Assembly: GCA_028868335.1 (NCBI GenBank)
Contig: JAGWUU010000013.1
Coordinates: 1 to 21,619 of the forward strand
Direction of reading: 5' to 3'
DNA: 21,619 nucleotides
Source: Sphingomonadales bacterium
GTDB lineage: Bacteria; Pseudomonadota; Alphaproteobacteria; Sphingomonadales; Sphingomonadaceae
The notes beneath the pieces were generated by a model. That model was not told the DNA's origin and did no database searches. It saw nothing but the letters and a program-made list of their open reading frames with translations. The position numbers and the translations under genes were made by a program. This document shows positions 1-7,782 of the stretch, piece by piece; the first letter of the stretch is position 1, and every line of letters starts with the position of its first letter.

Positions 1-66
1 GACGGCGTCCGCGAACTCCAGAACCGCCGGGTGGAAATCACCTACGGTCCGGGTTCGGGCATGTAA
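1..66 (+). CDS. OmpA-family outer membrane protein, C-terminal end (partial)
   Basis: Only the last 21 codons and the stop TAA (64-66) are in the window. The visible tail has the sequence DGVRELQNRRVEITYG, which matches the end of the OmpA/Pal peptidoglycan-binding domain, where an N-R-R-V-E motif forms the last helix-strand segment that contacts diaminopimelate. This predicts a periplasmic domain that tethers the outer membrane to the cell wall. The N-terminal part, which would tell a beta-barrel OmpA from a lipoprotein Pal, is outside the window. A strong intrinsic terminator follows 26 bases later, so this is the last gene of its transcript. Confidence 0.75.
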   Translation, partial: DGVRELQNRRVEITYGPGSGM

Positions 67-91
67 GCAGCGGTTCACCGCAAACGATCAA

Positions 92-118
92 GGGGCCGGA
101 GCAATCCGGCCCCTTTTT
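92..118 (+). terminator. Rho-independent terminator after the OmpA-like gene
   Basis: A perfect 9-bp GC-rich stem (92-100 pairs with 105-113) with a GCAA tetraloop (101-104) is followed at once by five T residues (114-118). This is a textbook intrinsic terminator and separates the OmpA-like gene from sodC. Confidence 0.9.
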
Positions 119-153
119 CGTTATGATCGCCGAGAATCGAGAAGGAGCAGGAC

Positions 154-675
154 ATGAGCTATCGCTGCCTGATGATCGCCACACTGGCCCTGACCGGATG
201 CACGACACTGGGACAGGTGCCGACGCAACGCATTGCCAGCGCCGAGCTGAAGTTGGCGAACGGCGCTCCGGCGGGCACTGCCCTCATCACCGCGGCAGGC
301 GACAAGCTGACGCTTTCCGTTGCTGCGATCGGCCTTCCCGAGGGCATGCACGGGATTCATCTTCATATGGTCGGAACGTGCGATGCACCCGGCTTTGCAA
401 CCGCGGGCGGCCACCTCAATCCGGCGGGGCATCAGCACGGCACGCTCAACCCTTCAGGAAGTCACCTTGGCGACCTGCCCAACCTGGAAATCGGCAAGGC
501 CGGCGTCGGCGCGCTAAGCGCTCAGCTTCCAGGTACTCGCGCTGAAGTGGAGGCTGCCCTGTTCGATGCCGACGGAACTGCGCTCGTGATTCACTCCGGG
601 CCGGACGACTACAAGACCGATCCCAGCGGCAACAGCGGAACCCGGATTGCTTGCGGCGTGATCAAGCGCAGCTAG
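154..675 (+). CDS. sodC: Cu/Zn superoxide dismutase, lipoprotein (SodC)
   Basis: Dismutates superoxide to hydrogen peroxide and oxygen in the periplasm. The 173-residue product starts with a lipoprotein signal peptide ending in the lipobox L-T-G-C (Cys16), so it is predicted to be membrane-anchored by lipid rather than soluble. The metal site is complete: H69 and H71 in the HGIHLH motif and H147 (VIHSG) for copper, H87 in GGHLNP as the bridging residue, and H95, H104 and D107 (SHLGDLP) for zinc. C76 and C167 (IACGVI) match the conserved family disulfide. A good ribosome binding site, GAAGGAG, lies 6 bases before the ATG. It stands alone after a terminator, so it probably has its own promoter in 119-140, but no clear boxes are seen. 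Its stop overlaps the stop of the convergent MFS gene. Confidence 0.96.
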   Translation: MSYRCLMIATLALTGCTTLGQVPTQRIASAELKLANGAPAGTALITAAGDKLTLSVAAIGLPEGMHGIHLHMVGTCDAPGFATAGGHLNPAGHQHGTLNPSGSHLGDLPNLEIGKAGVGALSAQLPGTRAEVEAALFDADGTALVIHSGPDDYKTDPSGNSGTRIACGVIKRS

Positions 676-2258
676 GACCCATCCGATTCTCCGGCTCGTT
701 CTGCAACGGAGGCTTCGGCGGCGGGAACGGTGCGATAGGCATGCACCAGCAGGGCCAGCGCAATTGGTGCCAATGCGGTCAACGCAAGGATGCCTGTGCG
801 CAAGTCGCCGACCAGTTTGCCATCGACCACCTTCCCGGCGATGTCGGAGATTTGCCCCACCAGGTAAGGCCCAAATGACAGGCCGACCAGCGTTGTTCCA
901 AGAAAGAACGCGGCGGTGGCAGTGCCGCGCATTCGCGGCAGGACAAGATCCTGGGTCGTCGCCGCCGCCGCGCCAAGGGCTGCAGCGCCGCAGGTTCCGG
1001 TCAGGAAATTCATCGTATAGAAGATGATCGGGTTGGACGTCGTGAAGCCGATCCAAATTGGAATTACCGGCGCCACAACGCCGAAGATCACGACGAGAAT
1101 CCGCCCGGCCGGATTGCGCTGACGCAAGGCGTCAGCCACCCATCCCCCAACGATTACCCCGAGAAAACCGGCAACCGCACCGGTTCCGCCAATCACGGCC
1201 GCAAGTTCCTGCTTGGGCAAATGCAGCACCGTTTCGGCATAGGGTGCAGCCCAGAATGCGATTGCGTAGGCGACCAACGACACCAAGCCATAGCCCAGCG
1301 TTGTCGTGAGAAACGCGGGAGTGCCCCAGATCAGACGGAACGTCGTGGGGTCGGTGTGGCGCAGTGTCCCGGCCCACGAAAACACCGCATAGTACCCCAG
1401 TCCCACCGCAGCCCATTGCGGGACGTTCCCGGTAAGCCGGATCATCACCAGCGCAATCATGGCGAAGGCCGCTCCAGCGCCGAGATTGATGGCCAGCGCA
1501 GCCGGGCCGCGCCGTAGCGCACGATAGATGGTGAGCGGCGGTACGATCGTCGAGAGATCGTCCAGGAAATCTGCAAATGGGTGCGCCGAACCGGACTTTG
1601 ACACACCGTCCATGGCACCCCGCACCGGCTCACGAAGTGTCGAAACCCACATGGCCAGGAACAACCCCGGTAATCCGACGACAAGAAACGCGGCTTGCCA
1701 CCCGACCAGTCCAAACGGACCGCCACCGGGATAGGCGGCATTCCACCATTGCCCGATCCGAGCACCGATCAGCAGCGATACGCCCCCTCCCAGATACAGC
1801 CCCGAGGAATATATCGCGAGGGCAGTGGCGCGCTGACGGCGGGGGAAATAGTCCGAGATCAGCGAATAGGCTGTCGGGCTTGCGGTCGCCTCACCCACTC
1901 CTACTCCCATCCGCGCAAGGGACAGGGTAAACTGGTTGCGCGCGAAGCCCGAAAACACAGTCATCGTCGACCACAGGGCAAGCCCCAGGCCGAGCAGGCG
2001 CACCCTGCGCCAGTTGTCGGCAAGGCGTCCCAGTGGAATGCCGAACAGGGCATAGAACACCGCAAACGCGGCGCCGCCCAGAAACCCCACATCACTATCG
2101 GTGAGCCCAAGATCCTTCTTGATGTCCACCGCAAGAATGCTGACGATCTGCCGGTCGATGAAGTTCAGCACGTAAACCAGAACCAGCATCGCAAGGACGT
2201 ACCAGGCATAGGGCTGCGCCCGTTCCTGTGACGCCGGCGAAGGCAATTCGTCGGGCAC
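672..2258 (-). CDS. MFS transporter, Spinster-like
   Basis: A 528-residue inner membrane carrier of the major facilitator superfamily; the substrate cannot be read from sequence. The FIDRQIVSI motif at 33-41 in the first helix resembles the Y/F-x-D-R signature of Spinster-type members, and GRLADNWRRVR at 77-87 is MFS motif A in the loop after helix 2. The first six helices run to about residue 206. A long loop (207-250) and two extra hydrophobic segments (about 252-274 and 281-299) then precede the second six-helix half (from about 309), so the protein may have 14 spans. The start is GTG at 2258, supported by AAGGGGGAT 3-5 bases upstream. It lies 17 bases behind queC and is probably cotranscribed with it. 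The stop codon is shared within the CTAG sequence with sodC. Confidence 0.93.
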   Translation of the reverse strand: MPDELPSPASQERAQPYAWYVLAMLVLVYVLNFIDRQIVSILAVDIKKDLGLTDSDVGFLGGAAFAVFYALFGIPLGRLADNWRRVRLLGLGLALWSTMTVFSGFARNQFTLSLARMGVGVGEATASPTAYSLISDYFPRRQRATALAIYSSGLYLGGGVSLLIGARIGQWWNAAYPGGGPFGLVGWQAAFLVVGLPGLFLAMWVSTLREPVRGAMDGVSKSGSAHPFADFLDDLSTIVPPLTIYRALRRGPAALAINLGAGAAFAMIALVMIRLTGNVPQWAAVGLGYYAVFSWAGTLRHTDPTTFRLIWGTPAFLTTTLGYGLVSLVAYAIAFWAAPYAETVLHLPKQELAAVIGGTGAVAGFLGVIVGGWVADALRQRNPAGRILVVIFGVVAPVIPIWIGFTTSNPIIFYTMNFLTGTCGAAALGAAAATTQDLVLPRMRGTATAAFFLGTTLVGLSFGPYLVGQISDIAGKVVDGKLVGDLRTGILALTALAPIALALLVHAYRTVPAAEASVAERAGESDGS

Positions 2259-2275
2259 CGATCATCCCCCTTCCA

Positions 2276-2974
2276 TCAGGCTGAAGCGTAGCGCGTATTG
2301 TCGTCTATCCCGGCCTTGGCGAAGCCTTCGCGCCGCAGCCTGCAGCTATCGCAACGGCCACAGGCCCGGCCTTCCGCATCAGGATCATAGCACGACCAGC
2401 TCATCGCCGGATCGAGGCCGAGCCGCGCGCATTCCCTTGCAATGTCAGCCTTGCCGAGATGCTGCAGCGGCGCGTGGATGGAGAACGCCTCGCCCTCGGC
2501 CCCGGCTTTGGTTGCGAGTTCCGCCAGCTTTTCAAATCCGGAGATGAATTCCGGGCGACAATCGGGATAGCCCGAATAGTCGAGCGCATTGACGCCTATG
2601 AAGATGTCACGCGCGCCGATCGCCTCGGCCCAGGCCAGTGTCAGCGACAGGAACACCAGATTGCGCGCCGGCACGTAGGTCACCGGAATATCGACGCCGA
2701 CCCCGTCCTTGGGAACGGGTATGTCCGCGGTCAGGGCCGATCCGCCGAACTGGCGCAGGTCAAGCGGCAGAACGACATGACGCCCAACCCCAAGGCGAGC
2801 AGCGATCCGGCGCGCGCAATCCAGCTCTATCCGGTGGCGCTGGTTATAGTCGATCGTCAGCGCATTGAGCGCAAAGCCCGCCTCTTGCGCGAGGGCTGCG
2901 GTCACCATCGAATCGAGTCCGCCCGACAACAGCACCACAGCGGGGCGGCGCGCCCGGTCTTGTCCTTCCTGCAT
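2276..2974 (-). CDS. queC: 7-cyano-7-deazaguanine synthase QueC
   Basis: Converts 7-carboxy-7-deazaguanine to preQ0 with ATP and ammonia, in the cytoplasm, on the path to queuosine in tRNA. The N-terminal PP-loop SGGLDS (17-22 from this start) binds ATP. The C-terminal CYDPDAEGRACGRCDSC stretch holds the four zinc-binding cysteines typical of QueC. The 232-residue length fits the family. I chose the ATG at 2974 because it places the PP-loop close to the N-terminus as in characterised QueC. An in-frame TTG at 3010 would add 12 residues; neither start has a strong ribosome binding site. It lies between the DUF3617-like gene and the MFS gene, all on the minus strand. No other queuosine genes are in the window. 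Confidence 0.93.
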   Translation of the reverse strand: MQEGQDRARRPAVVLLSGGLDSMVTAALAQEAGFALNALTIDYNQRHRIELDCARRIAARLGVGRHVVLPLDLRQFGGSALTADIPVPKDGVGVDIPVTYVPARNLVFLSLTLAWAEAIGARDIFIGVNALDYSGYPDCRPEFISGFEKLAELATKAGAEGEAFSIHAPLQHLGKADIARECARLGLDPAMSWSCYDPDAEGRACGRCDSCRLRREGFAKAGIDDNTRYASA

Positions 2975-3016
2975 GCCCAGCGGGCTAACCCGCCCGGTGC
3001 AGCAAAGCAACCGCGG

Positions 3017-3442
3017 TCAGTTCGAACAATCTCCCACCCGGCGGGCTTCGGCCGTGAATTCAAAGGGCAATCCCTGGGCGATGCCCTGGCTGTCGATCTG
3101 CACCAGCCGATTTGATTCGCGCCGGATATGCGTCCGTCCGTAACCGTGTCCGCGGCAGGTGTACTGAACCGTCACGTCGCTGGCGCCGTCCTGCACAACG
3201 AAGCGTTCGCAGGATGCGGACTGGTGGCGCAACTGGATGAAGCGTCGGCCACTGTCGATGCACATCCGTTGCGGCACGCTGCCCGTATCGCGCAGACGCA
3301 CTTCCCAACTCCCCGATTCAATCTGATCGAGCATGCCGAGATTCTGGCCCCCGCCCGCGGCAGGAGCGGCAAATGCGATAACGGCGGCCGTTCCGACCGC
3401 GGCCATACGCAGAAGTTTCTTCTCCACCGTACAAGTTCCCAT
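3017..3442 (-). CDS. Secreted DUF3617-like protein of unknown function
   Basis: About 141 residues from the ATG at 3442. The N-terminus has basic residues (EKKLLR) followed by a hydrophobic stretch and an A-A-P-A-A-G region, a likely Sec signal peptide, so the protein should reach the periplasm. The mature part has the pattern of small DUF3617 proteins in sphingomonads: G-x-W-E-V-R near the start, then cysteines in R-M-C-I, S-C-E-R, Y-T-C-R and G-D-C near the end, which could form two disulfides. No catalytic motif is visible and the biochemical role of the family is unknown. The frame is open up to 3514, but upstream codons look non-coding. It is separated from hslO by about 100 bases and so may have its own promoter. 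Confidence 0.8.
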   Translation of the reverse strand: MGTCTVEKKLLRMAAVGTAAVIAFAAPAAGGGQNLGMLDQIESGSWEVRLRDTGSVPQRMCIDSGRRFIQLRHQSASCERFVVQDGASDVTVQYTCRGHGYGRTHIRRESNRLVQIDSQGIAQGLPFEFTAEARRVGDCSN

Positions 3443-3544
3443 CGATCGCACGCCCACCGCAAAATGGGGCGAACCGTTCAAGTTACTTGTATCATGCCGA
3501 CGATGCGCGGCCAAGCGTGCATTTTGGTCGACGAATTGAGCGGG

Positions 3545-4453
3545 CTAGCCCGGAATCTCGAACAGTCGCGAACAGAAAGCACAATCGACGACGATCACGC
3601 CCGACTCATTGCGCATCTCGGCACGATCCGCCTCGGGGAATTTGGCGATCACCGCCGCGTAGTGATCGACGCTGCAACGGCACCCCCGGCTGAGCGGTTG
3701 CCCAACCTCGACGCGCACCTCGTCCTCCTCGTGGAACAGCCGCCACACCAGCGCTTCGAGCGACAGATCGGGGTCGACCAGTTCGTCATGGCGGATTGAT
3801 CCGGCCAGGGCGGCAACGTGTTCCCATTCGGGATGGTCCATCCGAACGTGCAACCGCTCGCGCCCCTCCTCCCCCTCGGCAAGATGCTGGACGAGGAAAC
3901 CCCCGGCAATGCAGCCCTGGGCATCGCTGCGCACCCTCACACGAATCAACGTCGGTACCTGTTCGCTTTGGGCGAAATAGCTTTCGCAGGCCTGGGCGAT
4001 CGAATCCCCCTCAAGCGGCACAATCCCCTGATAGCGCTGGCCGCTGCTCGCCATATCGAAGGTGATCGCCAGATAGCCCCGGCCGAACAGTGCGTAGAGC
4101 GATGGATTGGCGCCGAGCATCGCAAGCCGTTCTTCATCGAAGCGCACGTAACCGCGCAGTTCGCCGCCGCGATAATCGCAGACCAGCAGATCGACCACGC
4201 CAGCCTCGGTCTGTGCCTGCATGGTCAACTGGCCATCATCGTCCTTGAGAAGCGACCCGATCAGCGCAGTCACGACCAGAGCCTCGGCCAGCAGATGCCT
4301 GATCGCCGCCGGATAGGCGTGGGCCGAAAGCACAGTGTCGAGGACCGGGCCGAGCCGCACCACCCGACCGCGCGCATGGCGCGACGGGATGGTGAAGCCC
4401 ATCACCCGATCATAGCCGGTTTCGCCCTCGGCAATGTGTTCCGGGGAACTCAC
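3545..4453 (-). CDS. hslO: Redox-regulated chaperone Hsp33
   Basis: Cytoplasmic holdase chaperone, activated by oxidation (peroxide with heat or hypochlorite), which prevents aggregation of unfolding proteins. The 302-residue protein has the Hsp33 core (TIPSRHARGRVVRLG at 21-35) and the C-terminal redox switch: C258-x-C260 and C291-x-x-C294, a CxC...CxxC zinc site. All four cysteines are present, so the switch should work. The start is GTG at 4453, and its GTGA sequence overlaps the argF stop codon by 4 bases, which indicates translational coupling as the third gene of argD-argF-hslO. With SodC on the facing operon, this is one of two oxidative-stress proteins in the first 5 kb. Confidence 0.96.
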   Translation of the reverse strand: MSSPEHIAEGETGYDRVMGFTIPSRHARGRVVRLGPVLDTVLSAHAYPAAIRHLLAEALVVTALIGSLLKDDDGQLTMQAQTEAGVVDLLVCDYRGGELRGYVRFDEERLAMLGANPSLYALFGRGYLAITFDMASSGQRYQGIVPLEGDSIAQACESYFAQSEQVPTLIRVRVRSDAQGCIAGGFLVQHLAEGEEGRERLHVRMDHPEWEHVAALAGSIRHDELVDPDLSLEALVWRLFHEEDEVRVEVGQPLSRGCRCSVDHYAAVIAKFPEADRAEMRNESGVIVVDCAFCSRLFEIPG

Positions 4454-5376
4454 AGTTGCCCGAGCACCCAGCGCAGCACCGATTTCTGGGCATGGATGCG
4501 GTTCTCCGCCTCGTCCCAGACCACGGACTGGCGCCCGTCGATCACCGCGTCGGTCACCTCTTCGCCCCGGTGCGCGGGGAGGCAGTGGAGAAACAGCGCG
4601 TCGGGCCTGGCCGCGGCCATCAGTTGCTCGTTGACCTGATAGGGCGTCATCGCCGCGATCCGCGCCTCTGCGCCGCTTTGCCCCATCGAGATCCAGGTAT
4701 CGGTGACAACGACATCAGCCCCCGCCACCGCCTCGCGCGCATCGCGATGCACGGTGATCTTGCTGCCGCGCGAGCGGGCGACGTCGACATAGGCGGGATC
4801 GGCGTCATAGCCCTCGGGCACGCCGATGCGGACATTGAAGCCCAGCAGCCCCGCTGCTTCGACAGTCGAACTCAGCACGTTGTTGCCATCGCCCAGCCAG
4901 GCGACTTCCAGTCCGGGCAGGGCCTTGCCGTGTTCAACGATCGTCAGCAGATCGGCGACAATCTGGCACGGATGCGAAGCATCGGTCAGGCCGTTGACAA
5001 CTGGCACGGTAGCGTGGGCGGCCAACTCCTCGATCTTGGCGTGATCGTCGGTGCGGATCATGATCGCATCGACCATCCGGCTAAGCACGCGAGCGGTGTC
5101 GGCGACGGTTTCCCCCCGACCGAGCTGGGTCGTGCCCGCTTCCAGCACGATCGCGCTGCCGCCAAGCTGGCGCATCGCCATGTCAAACGAAACGCGAGTG
5201 CGGGTCGAGTTCTTCTCGAAGATCATCGCAAGCACATGGCCGGCGAGCGGCGCGTCAGCGTCGGGGCGCCCTTTGGGCCAGCCCAGGCGCGCCGTCTTGC
5301 GCTCCTGGGCATCGCCAAGCATCGCGGCGAGGGCATCGCCACCAGCATCGGACAGGTCGAGAAAGTGCCGGGTCAT
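4450..5376 (-). CDS. argF: Ornithine carbamoyltransferase
   Basis: Makes citrulline from ornithine and carbamoyl phosphate in arginine biosynthesis (cytoplasm, usually a trimer). The 308-residue protein has the carbamoyl-phosphate motif S57-T-R-T-R61, the HPCQ motif at 135-138 and the ornithine-site HCLPAHRGEEV at 264-274, which includes the catalytic cysteine (C265). Length and motifs are those of the anabolic enzyme. The ATG overlaps the argD stop by 4 bases upstream, and its own stop overlaps hslO downstream, so the three are translated from one mRNA. Confidence 0.97.
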   Translation of the reverse strand: MTRHFLDLSDAGGDALAAMLGDAQERKTARLGWPKGRPDADAPLAGHVLAMIFEKNSTRTRVSFDMAMRQLGGSAIVLEAGTTQLGRGETVADTARVLSRMVDAIMIRTDDHAKIEELAAHATVPVVNGLTDASHPCQIVADLLTIVEHGKALPGLEVAWLGDGNNVLSSTVEAAGLLGFNVRIGVPEGYDADPAYVDVARSRGSKITVHRDAREAVAGADVVVTDTWISMGQSGAEARIAAMTPYQVNEQLMAAARPDALFLHCLPAHRGEEVTDAVIDGRQSVVWDEAENRIHAQKSVLRWVLGQL

Positions 5377-6566
5377 TTATCCGCAGGCTCCGTGGGGAAG
5401 CTGGCCGCGCCGGCCGAAAGCTTCTCGAAGAATTCGTCGATATGGCTGTCGTCGATCACCAGCGGCGGAACGAGGCGCAGGGTGTTGTCCCCGGCGGCAA
5501 CGGTCAGCAACTGGTGGTTGTCGCGCAGGTGCGCCACGAATCCGCGGCTTTCCTGCTTCATCTTGATGCCGAGCATCAGGCCCTTGCCACGGACCAGCTC
5601 GAACAGGTCAGGGTAGTTGCCGATGAACTGTTCGAGCCGGCTGCGCAGGCGTTCCGACTTGGCGCGGACTTCGGCCAGGAACTCCTCGTTGGCGACGGCA
5701 TCAAGCACCGCCTCGCCCGCCGCCATGGCCAGCGGGTTGCCGCCATAGGTCGATCCGTGCGTGCCGATCACCATGCCGCGCGCGGCCTTTTCGGTGGCGA
5801 GGCAGGCGCCGATCGGGAAGCCGCCGCCCAGCCCCTTGGCCGTGGCCAGCACGTCGGGCACGATCCCGTACTGCTCATAGGCATAGAGCGTGCCCGAACG
5901 CGCGACCCCGCACTGCACCTCGTCGAGCGCCAACAACAGGTCGTGCTCATCGGCCAGCGCGCGCAGGCCCTTCATGAACGCGTCGGTTGCCGGGCGGATC
6001 CCGCCCTCACCCTGAACCGGCTCGACCAGGAAGCCCGCGGTGTTCGGGCCGATCGCTGCCTTCGCGCCTTCGAGATCGTCGAAATCGACGTACTTGAAGC
6101 CGGGCAGGAGCGGCATGAAGCCCTTGTGCATCTTCTCCTGGTTCGAGGCGCTGATGGTCGCCATCGTCCGGCCGTGGAAGGCATTCTTGAAGGTGATGAT
6201 CTCGAACCGGTGATCGTTGCCCTCGTGCTGGTGATAGGCACGCACGGTCTTGATCGCGCATTCGACGGCCTCGGCGCCCGAGTTGGTGAAGAACACCGTA
6301 TCGGCGAAGGTCAGGTCGACCAGCCGCTTGGCCAGGTGTTCACCCTGCGGGCTGCCGTAGAGGTTCGACACGTGCATCAGCGTTTCCGCCTGCTTCTGGA
6401 TCGCCCCGATCAGGCCGGGGTGCGAATGGCCCAGCAGGTTGACCGCGATGCCCGCGGCAAAGTCCAGATAGCGTCGGCCATCTTCCCCGATCAGGTGGCA
6501 GTGTTCACCGCGCACCGGGCGAAAGCCACAGCGGGGATAGACTGGCATCAGCGGGGTAATCGACAT
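5373..6566 (-). CDS. argD: Acetylornithine aminotransferase
   Basis: PLP enzyme that transaminates N-acetylglutamate semialdehyde to N-acetylornithine in arginine synthesis; homologues may also act on succinyl-diaminopimelate in the lysine pathway. The 397-residue protein shows class-III aminotransferase features: NSGAEAVECAIK at 95-106, the PLP-ring aspartate in LDEVQ (D215), and the Schiff-base lysine K244 in ATAKGLGGGFPIG. The start ATG is preceded by GGAAGGA at a spacing of about 9. It is the first gene of argD-argF-hslO. The promoter must lie in 6567-6691 unless the mRNA continues from the cold-shock gene; the hairpin at 6608-6631 lies in this gap. Confidence 0.96.
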   Translation of the reverse strand: MSITPLMPVYPRCGFRPVRGEHCHLIGEDGRRYLDFAAGIAVNLLGHSHPGLIGAIQKQAETLMHVSNLYGSPQGEHLAKRLVDLTFADTVFFTNSGAEAVECAIKTVRAYHQHEGNDHRFEIITFKNAFHGRTMATISASNQEKMHKGFMPLLPGFKYVDFDDLEGAKAAIGPNTAGFLVEPVQGEGGIRPATDAFMKGLRALADEHDLLLALDEVQCGVARSGTLYAYEQYGIVPDVLATAKGLGGGFPIGACLATEKAARGMVIGTHGSTYGGNPLAMAAGEAVLDAVANEEFLAEVRAKSERLRSRLEQFIGNYPDLFELVRGKGLMLGIKMKQESRGFVAHLRDNHQLLTVAAGDNTLRLVPPLVIDDSHIDEFFEKLSAGAASFPTEPADK

Positions 6567-6607
6567 TGGACTGGTCCTTCCGGTTCCGGCGGGATGGAAA
6601 ACGACAA

Positions 6608-6631
6608 ATGGCGGCCCGCCGGGGCCGCCAT
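6608..6631 (-). terminator. Probable terminator after the cold-shock-domain gene
   Basis: A perfect 10-bp inverted repeat (6608-6617 with 6622-6631, loop GCCG) lies 60 bases downstream of the cold-shock stop codon. On the minus strand it is followed by TTTGTCGTTTTCC, a broken T-run, so termination may be partial. A second, shorter hairpin (6659-6673, 6-bp stem) lies between it and the stop. It lies upstream of argD, so it could also sit in that gene's leader. Confidence 0.6.
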
Positions 6632-6691
6632 CCGTTGCTGTTTAAGCTGTCAACGCACCCCGGTCAAACCGGGATGAAACCCACGCAGGCT

Positions 6692-7447
6692 TTAGCCCTG
6701 CGACGGTTGCAGGTTGACCGCCGAATACTTGCCTCGTCGATCGACTTCGATGTCGAACTCCAGCCGGTCACCTTCATTGAGGCCCTGCATGCCGGAACGC
6801 TCGACAGCGCTGATGTGGACGAATGCGTCAGGCTGGCCATCATCACGGGTGATGAAGCCGAAGCCCTTCATGGCGTTGAAGAACTTGACCGTACCGGTCG
6901 CGCGCTCGCCGGTAAGCTGACGCTGCGGAGCCTCGGGGCGCTTGGCCACCGGGATCACGTCGCCGACCACTTCGAGGTCGCTGGCGGAAACCTTGCCGCC
7001 GCGATCGACCAGGGTGAACTTGAGCTGCTGCCCTTCGGCCAGACCTTCAAGCCCGGCGCGCTCAACCGCGCTGATGTGGACGAACACGTCCTCGCCGCCG
7101 TCATCGCGCTGGATGAAGCCGAAGCCCTTGCCACCGTTGAAGAACTTTACGACGCCGGTGCCTTCACCAACGACCTGGGCCGGCATACCGCCGCCGCCAC
7201 CGCCGCCACCGCGCGGGCCGCCGCCAAAACCGCCGCCACGCGGACCGCCGCCGAAGCCGCCGCGATCACCGCCGCCAAAACCGCCGCGGCCACCACCACC
7301 GCCGCCACCGCCGAAACGGTCGCCGCCGCCAAAGCGGTCACCACCGCCGAAACGGTCGCCGCCGCCAGCAAACGGATCGAAACTGTCTTCGCCAAAACCG
7401 TCCCGCTTGTCACGGCCCCGGCCGCGACGTCCTCTGTCAAAACCCAT
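6692..7447 (-). CDS. Tandem cold-shock-domain protein with Gly/Arg-rich N-terminus
   Basis: Probable single-strand nucleic-acid-binding protein (RNA chaperone). The 251-residue product has three parts: a basic, disordered N-terminus (RGRRGRGRDKR at 5-15), a low-complexity Gly/Arg/Phe region (about 28-87) built of repeats, and two cold-shock domains at about 96-161 and 183-247. Each carries both RNP motifs: KGFGFIQ/VFVHIS (107-125) in the first and KGFGFIT/AFVHIS (194-213) in the second. The domains are joined by a charged linker with KRPEAPQRQ. The start is ATG at 7447. No strong ribosome binding site is visible; an internal Met at 88 (just before the first domain) could in principle give a short form. 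Transcribed alone, upstream of argD. The cold-shock or growth-phase role is inferred from the family. Confidence 0.92.
   Translation of the reverse strand: MGFDRGRRGRGRDKRDGFGEDSFDPFAGGGDRFGGGDRFGGGDRFGGGGGGGGRGGFGGGDRGGFGGGPRGGGFGGGPRGGGGGGGGMPAQVVGEGTGVVKFFNGGKGFGFIQRDDGGEDVFVHISAVERAGLEGLAEGQQLKFTLVDRGGKVSASDLEVVGDVIPVAKRPEAPQRQLTGERATGTVKFFNAMKGFGFITRDDGQPDAFVHISAVERSGMQGLNEGDRLEFDIEVDRRGKYSAVNLQPSQG
7208..7261 (-). repeat. Two tandem 27-bp repeats in the cold-shock gene (GGFGGGPRG)
   Basis: Two adjacent units encode residues 63-71 and 72-80 of the cold-shock-domain protein, both GGFGGGPRG. They belong to the Gly-rich segment and are coding, not intergenic. Confidence 0.8.
7313..7366 (-). 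repeat. Three tandem 18-bp repeats in the cold-shock gene (GGGDRF)
   Basis: Three adjacent in-frame units encode GGGDRF at residues 28-33, 34-39 and 40-45. The units differ only in a few synonymous bases. Such in-frame arrays can change copy number by slippage and keep the frame. Confidence 0.85.
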
Positions 7448-7782
7448 AAACTCGAACGTACCTTCATCGCCCCATAAAACACGACCGGAAACGCGGACGA
7501 ATCGCCCCGGACACGCATCGGGCGGCTGGTAAGCCCTCTCCTCTGCATCGTGCCTGTTAGCTCATAAACCACCGATTGGCGAATCGAATCCCGCAGGCGC
7601 GCTCGCCGCTGTCGATGTGTGACATTTTTGCAAGAAACGGCACGCACTTACCCACAGCGACGCCGCCGGGCGCACTGAACATTCTGCGCCCGCTTGCCAC
7701 GACGTCGCGCACTTGGCAGAGAACCCGCGCATCGCCGCCCTTCACAATGGGCCCGACCAGCCACCCCGGAGAACACCCCGCC
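7448..7782. other. Intergenic region between cold-shock gene and DUF442 gene (divergent)
   Basis: About 335 bases between two divergent genes, so it must hold a promoter for each. Long open frames cross it, but their translations are low-complexity or uncharged shadow-like sequence, and I see no convincing gene. On the minus strand it holds the leader of the cold-shock gene. I see no canonical -35/-10 pair, no strong terminator, and no clear cold-box element. Confidence 0.5.

Noticed and set aside
5442..6677. 411-codon plus-strand frame over argD
   Set aside because: Complement of the argD coding sequence, with no recognisable protein features.
7208..7366. Short tandem repeats resembling a repeat array
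   Set aside because: They are in-frame coding repeats of the Gly-rich cold-shock protein, with no unique spacers, so not a CRISPR array.
7552..7598. tRNA-like piece (GCCTG ... TAGCTCA ... GAATCGAATCCCGCAGGC)
   Set aside because: Only 47 bases between the possible acceptor arms and no consistent T or anticodon stem; too short and unpaired to be a tRNA.
7147..7647. Minus-strand frame crossing the Gly-rich region with an ATG at about 7465
   Set aside because: Its translation is a featureless Ala/Val-rich string produced by the GGC/GCC repeats. The frame giving two cold-shock domains explains this sequence.
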